A DNA stretch of 64,000 nucleotides, from contig NZ_OY787457.1 in NCBI RefSeq assembly GCF_963678875.1, forward strand, positions 62,001 to 126,000, in the 5' to 3' direction. Of this stretch, positions 61,050-64,000 are shown in pieces (positions within the stretch are counted from its first letter, which is position 1; each line of letters begins with the position of its first letter). The stretch is from an uncultured Hyphomonas sp. (GTDB taxonomy: Bacteria > Pseudomonadota > Alphaproteobacteria > Caulobacterales > Hyphomonadaceae). The notes below the pieces were generated by a model. It worked only from the letters and a program-made list of their open reading frames with translations, had not been told where the DNA came from and ran no database searches. The position numbers and the translations under genes were made by a program.

Positions 61050-61574
61050 ATGCTCGAATCCATCCGGATGTTTCTCGGCGAGTATTACCTGCAGCTGAAG
61101 TTCATCCATCTCACAGCCGTCATGGTTTGGGTGTGGAGTACATCCGTTGCCTATGCCTTCTACCTTGTCCCGGTGTTCAAGGCGTGGCGCCGGTACCCGG
61201 CGGATCAGGAAATCATCCGTTTCCGGAATTGGACCATGGAGCGCTTTGATGAGGGGGCCTCCTATGAGCATATTTCCTTTCCGGTCATCCTGATCACAGG
61301 TCCGCTCCTGTTTTGGGTGGGCGGGTTCAATGCGCATGTCGGCTGGATGATGCTGAAGCTCCTGATTGTTGCAGGCATCTTCATTCCCATCGAAGTGACC
61401 GACTATTACCTGGCGCATTTCGGCGGGGCGAAGCATCGCTATCGCAAAGCGGGCGATGCGGTCGGGTATGAGCGCGCAGTGCAGCACCATTGGTGGTTCC
61501 TGCTGCTGTCGAGCCCGGCGATCATGGTGTCCGCGATGATCGTTCTCTATCTCGCCATCACCAAACCATTCTGA
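61050..61574 (+). CDS. four-helix integral membrane protein, CopD/DUF2269-like
   Basis: A 174-residue membrane protein with about four helices: LQLKFIHLTAVMVWVWSTSVAYAFYL (His near the membrane centre), ISFPVILITGPLLFWVGGF, WMMLKLLIVAGIFIPIEVTD and WWFLLLSSPAIMVSAMIVLYLA. Histidines in the first helix and before the last (QHHWWFL) recall CopD, HemJ and DUF2269-type heme or copper proteins, but I cannot place it firmly. AGGGAGGTGA gives a strong ribosome binding site. First gene of an operon with a second membrane protein, a kinase and a DUF6285 protein. Confidence 0.7.
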   Translation: MLESIRMFLGEYYLQLKFIHLTAVMVWVWSTSVAYAFYLVPVFKAWRRYPADQEIIRFRNWTMERFDEGASYEHISFPVILITGPLLFWVGGFNAHVGWMMLKLLIVAGIFIPIEVTDYYLAHFGGAKHRYRKAGDAVGYERAVQHHWWFLLLSSPAIMVSAMIVLYLAITKPF

Positions 61575-61596
61575 CCTGAAGGGGAAGGACAGTAAC

Positions 61597-61959
61597 ATGA
61601 CCGATCAACCCAGCTCGATCGCGAGCGAAGAGGTTTCCGCAAGTATGCCGTTCTCCGGGACGCCTGCGAAATACCTGAAAATCTGCATCTTCGGCAGCAT
61701 CGGGATCCACGCCTATCTCTTCTTCGGGTATTGGGCCATCAAGACGTTCCTGGCGCATGAGCCCTGGCCGAATGGCTGGTTCGTTCCTGTGCTGACAATT
61801 GTGTCGTCAGTCTGGTTTGCCTGGTACAGCTATCGCTGGATCATGCGGCTCGACGCGCAATATGGCCGGGGTAGCGGATGGATTCAGGAAACCGTGACCG
61901 TGAAACTCCCCTGGGAAAAGCCCCGCCGGAAGAAGTCCAGCCAAGAAAACGAAGGCTGA
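61597..61959 (+). CDS. small two-helix membrane protein, unknown
   Basis: A 120-residue protein with two predicted helices (about 29-50, ICIFGSIGIHAYLFFGYWAI, and 63-83, FVPVLTIVSSVWFAWYSYRW) and a basic C-terminal tail (KLPWEKPRRKKSSQ). No family recognised. It lies 22 bases after the four-helix protein and 7 bases before the kinase gene, so it is probably co-translated and may form a complex with the former. Confidence 0.65.
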   Translation: MTDQPSSIASEEVSASMPFSGTPAKYLKICIFGSIGIHAYLFFGYWAIKTFLAHEPWPNGWFVPVLTIVSSVWFAWYSYRWIMRLDAQYGRGSGWIQETVTVKLPWEKPRRKKSSQENEG

Positions 61960-61966
61960 TCCACGG

Positions 61967-62989
61967 ATGGAGATGGTTCGGGAACGGTGCGGGCTGTCTG
62001 ACGCCATTGCAGGGGCCGCGGAGCAGGGCGGCTGTACCGGTGCAAACGTCGAAGGCCTGAAGCGTCTGTCAGGCGGCGCCAGCAAGGAAAGCTGGGCCTT
62101 CACGCTGCGCCAGCCCGGCAAGCCGGACAGGCAAATGGTGCTGCGGTGCCAGCCCGCTGAAAAGCGGTTCACACATACCGGCATTGAATCCCTGAATGTG
62201 GAGGCAGGCTTATTGAAAGCACTGTCTCAGCAGGGTGTGCCGGTGCCAGAGATTTTCTTCGAACTTCCGGAAGGCTCCGAAGCAGGTGAAGGCTATGCCA
62301 TGGCGCGGATCGAGGGCGAGACAGTCGGTGTCCGGATCCTCAAATCGCCAGAGCTTGCGTCCGTCAGGCCGAAGCTTGCCTTTGAGTGCGGCCAGATCCT
62401 TGCCGCGATCCATGCCGTGCCACGGTCCGGGCATCCGGTGCTCTCCGAACTGCCGCCCGGTGCAGCGCTGGAGAGCCTGCGCCAGCGCCATCGCGATATC
62501 GGGCAGTGCCGGCCGGTCTTCGACTATGCCCTTGGCTGGCTGGACCGGCACCTGCCCAAGGATGAACCGACATGTCTTGTGCATGGCGACTTCCGGAATG
62601 GGAACCTTGTGATCGGACCGGACGGCGTGCGCGCCGTGCTGGACTGGGAACTGGCACATGTCGGGGCGCCTGTATCCGATCTGGCCTGGCTTTGCGTGAC
62701 AAGCTGGCGGTTCCAGAACCCGTCCTTGCCCGCAGGCGGCTTCGGTACGCGCGAGCAATTGCTGGCCGGATATGCCGATGGCGGGGGAGGGGATGTCCGT
62801 CCGGAGAGCCTGCACGCCTGGGAAGTCTTTCAGACCCTGAACTGGGGCCTGATGTGCGCCGAGGCGGGACGGAATTTCATGGAAGGTGTCCGCACGGTAG
62901 AGGGTGCGATGATTGCGCGGCGGGCGTCCGAAACGGAGTTCGATCTCCTGCAATTGCTGCACCCCGAACATGAGGCCTGGCATGCTTGA
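61967..62989 (+). CDS. APH-domain phosphotransferase (ACAD10/11-type)
   Basis: A 340-residue kinase-fold protein. It has GLKRLSGGASKESWAFTL, the Brenner motif CLVHGDFRNGNLVIGP and metal site AVLDWELAHVGAPVSDLAWLC. This is the form often encoded beside acyl-CoA dehydrogenases and DUF6285 proteins, related to the kinase half of ACAD10/ACAD11, where hydroxyacyl-CoA is phosphorylated before elimination. No dehydrogenase partner is adjacent here. The downstream DUF6285 gene overlaps it by eight bases. Confidence 0.87.
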   Translation: MEMVRERCGLSDAIAGAAEQGGCTGANVEGLKRLSGGASKESWAFTLRQPGKPDRQMVLRCQPAEKRFTHTGIESLNVEAGLLKALSQQGVPVPEIFFELPEGSEAGEGYAMARIEGETVGVRILKSPELASVRPKLAFECGQILAAIHAVPRSGHPVLSELPPGAALESLRQRHRDIGQCRPVFDYALGWLDRHLPKDEPTCLVHGDFRNGNLVIGPDGVRAVLDWELAHVGAPVSDLAWLCVTSWRFQNPSLPAGGFGTREQLLAGYADGGGGDVRPESLHAWEVFQTLNWGLMCAEAGRNFMEGVRTVEGAMIARRASETEFDLLQLLHPEHEAWHA

Positions 62990-63338
62990 CCAACCATCTG
63001 CGGACCTGATCCTTGAACAGGTTGCCGGGGCCTTGCGTGAGGGAGTCCCGGCAGGGTTCCAGCAGCGCGTGGCATCAAACGCCGTCGAGCTTGCCCGGCG
63101 CGAGCGCAGGCTTGCTCCAGGCTCTGAAAGTCTCGAACGCGAGCGGCTGGTTACGCTGCTCGGCGAGGCCGGTTCCGCCGAGGCGCTCAATCAGGCGCTG
63201 TCCCGCCAGATCGTGTCTGGCGGCGAAGGTCTGGACCCCGACGCGCTGGTGAGCCACCTGATCGCGACCACGATCGAAAAGATGCAGGTCGACCAGCCGA
63301 CCTATCCCGCGTTCCGGGCGGTGATGGAGACCGGCTGA
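62982..63338 (+). CDS. DUF6285-type protein
   Basis: A 118-residue helical protein of the kind usually encoded just after APH-domain kinases in acyl-CoA gene clusters (LILEQVAGALREGVPAGFQQRVASNAVELARRE; VSHLIATTIEKMQVDQPTYPAFRA). No function is known. ATG 62982 lies inside the last codons of the kinase gene and has GAGGCCTGGC upstream. The overlap supports a kinase-subunit or adaptor role. Confidence 0.75.
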   Translation: MLDQPSADLILEQVAGALREGVPAGFQQRVASNAVELARRERRLAPGSESLERERLVTLLGEAGSAEALNQALSRQIVSGGEGLDPDALVSHLIATTIEKMQVDQPTYPAFRAVMETG

Positions 63339-63350
63339 CCGGATCGCGGC

Positions 63351-64000
63351 CTAGTCGGCGGCGCGGACGTCGACAGCGGTTGCCGGGTAGTCGGCCCACA
63401 CGCCATCCACGCCCGCATCGAAGAGGGCCTGCAGCTCGTCCCGGCTATCCGTGAACGGGGCATCCGGACGATCGTCCCGTACTGTGTAGACATGTACCAG
63501 AAGGCCGGCCTCGTGGGCGCGGGCCACGAAATCCGTCGGCTGGCCATCCTTGCCGAGCACATAGGAGACGTCAGCGCCGACCCCGTCGGTCGTCATGTCG
63601 TCGAGATCGTATTCGAGCCCCATCATGGAAGCGTAGGGCTGGCCCACCATGTTCTGGATGAGCGGCAGGTCGCTCTTCTCCGCGACTTCGGCCAGGAAAG
63701 GCGGTTCGAAGCACTGGATGTAGACCGGGATGCCGGCTTCCTTCAGGCCCTTCGCCTTCATGCCGTCGAGGATCGGATCGGCGAGACCCTTGCCGATGGA
63801 GGTGTAGTGGCTCGGCCATTTGGCTTCCACATGCAGCCCGATGATGTTGCCTTTCTCGGCTTCGGCCAGGACGAGGTCCATGACCTCGTCAAAGGTCACG
63901 ATGTCCAGCGTGTCATTGTGCTCCATCGGGCGGCCTTCGAATTGCTGGCGCGCTTTCAGGGTCTGGATTTCTGCATAGGTGAAGTCGTCAGCCCACCAGT
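63351..64000 (-). CDS. glycerophosphodiester phosphodiesterase (3' part, 5' end outside window)
   Basis: Partial gene; the frame remains open to the end of the window. The visible 216 codons give WWADDFTYAEIQTLKARQ, then VMDLVLAEAEKGNIIGLHVEAKWPSHY (metal-binding Glu of the GDPD barrel), VYIQCFEPPFL, LVHVYTVRDD and the C-terminal DAGVDGVWADYPATAVD. This is the secreted GlpQ type that splits glycerophosphodiesters into glycerol-3-phosphate and alcohols. The His-Arg start of the active site lies beyond base 64000. The internal ATG at 63926 is not the true start. Confidence 0.88.
   Translation of the reverse strand, partial: WWADDFTYAEIQTLKARQQFEGRPMEHNDTLDIVTFDEVMDLVLAEAEKGNIIGLHVEAKWPSHYTSIGKGLADPILDGMKAKGLKEAGIPVYIQCFEPPFLAEVAEKSDLPLIQNMVGQPYASMMGLEYDLDDMTTDGVGADVSYVLGKDGQPTDFVARAHEAGLLVHVYTVRDDRPDAPFTDSRDELQALFDAGVDGVWADYPATAVDVRAAD

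Overview
The window is GC-rich and densely coded, and it looks chromosomal. It most resembles an alphaproteobacterium, probably a marine Hyphomonadaceae-like lineage. The indications are NodT-type RND outer-membrane factors, GluQRS, a TonB-dependent receptor beside fatty-acid/aromatic CoA catabolism, and strong GGAGG ribosome binding sites. This is inference from gene content; no rRNA or marker phylogeny is available. No insertion sequence, phage, CRISPR array or integrase was seen. One tRNA-Ser(GGA) lies at 8927-9016.

Layout. 0.1-8.8 kb holds housekeeping genes: an SRPBCC protein, an EF-hand lipoprotein, a zinc alcohol dehydrogenase, alkaline phosphatase, an EamA transporter, GluQRS, an unknown membrane protein and MsrA. 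9.0-13.4 kb is a minus-strand operon with a DarA-like (dialkylresorcinol-type) protein, an Alg8-like glycosyltransferase and an Alg44-like PilZ-HlyD protein, so probably a c-di-GMP-controlled envelope polysaccharide. 13.6-15.9 kb encodes three exported envelope proteins (glycine zipper, serine protease, proline-rich).

15.9-30.4 kb is the most unusual part. A minus-strand operon encodes a pseudoprotease-coiled-coil-FHA protein, a protease-FHA protein, a small FHA protein, an ExbD/MotB-like anchor fused to a VWA domain, a MotA/ExbB-like channel protein, another FHA protein and a PP2C phosphatase. The divergent plus-strand run encodes a membrane Ser/Thr kinase, a tandem-FHA ABCG-type transporter (the architecture of mycobacterial Rv1747), a DarB-like ketosynthase, a secreted helical-repeat protein and a secreted class-3 lipase. 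I read it as one phosphothreonine-signalling system that links periplasmic sensing, a predicted ion-driven stator carrying a VWA head, and lipid synthesis or export.

30.4-36.9 kb is a complete tripartite RND efflux operon (adaptor, pump, outer-membrane factor) with a divergent TetR regulator and a candidate operator. 36.9-64 kb is catabolic: enoyl-CoA hydratase, a WrbA-like protein, HMG-CoA lyase, MarR, a flavin-dependent oxygenase, a VOC protein and a DUF3604 protein. It is followed by an overlapping operon of small-molecule kinase, divergent enolase paralogue, GntR regulator, 2-hydroxyacid dehydrogenase and MFS transporter, with a divergent RraA-type aldolase. Next come a hydrolase plus two acyl-CoA ligases, a TonB receptor, TetR, a class III CoA-transferase, a third ligase, two small membrane proteins, an APH-like kinase, a DUF6285 protein and a truncated glycerophosphodiesterase. 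Two pairs of matching palindromes (50.1/57.1 kb and 41.4/61.0 kb) suggest regulons that tie separated parts of this region together.
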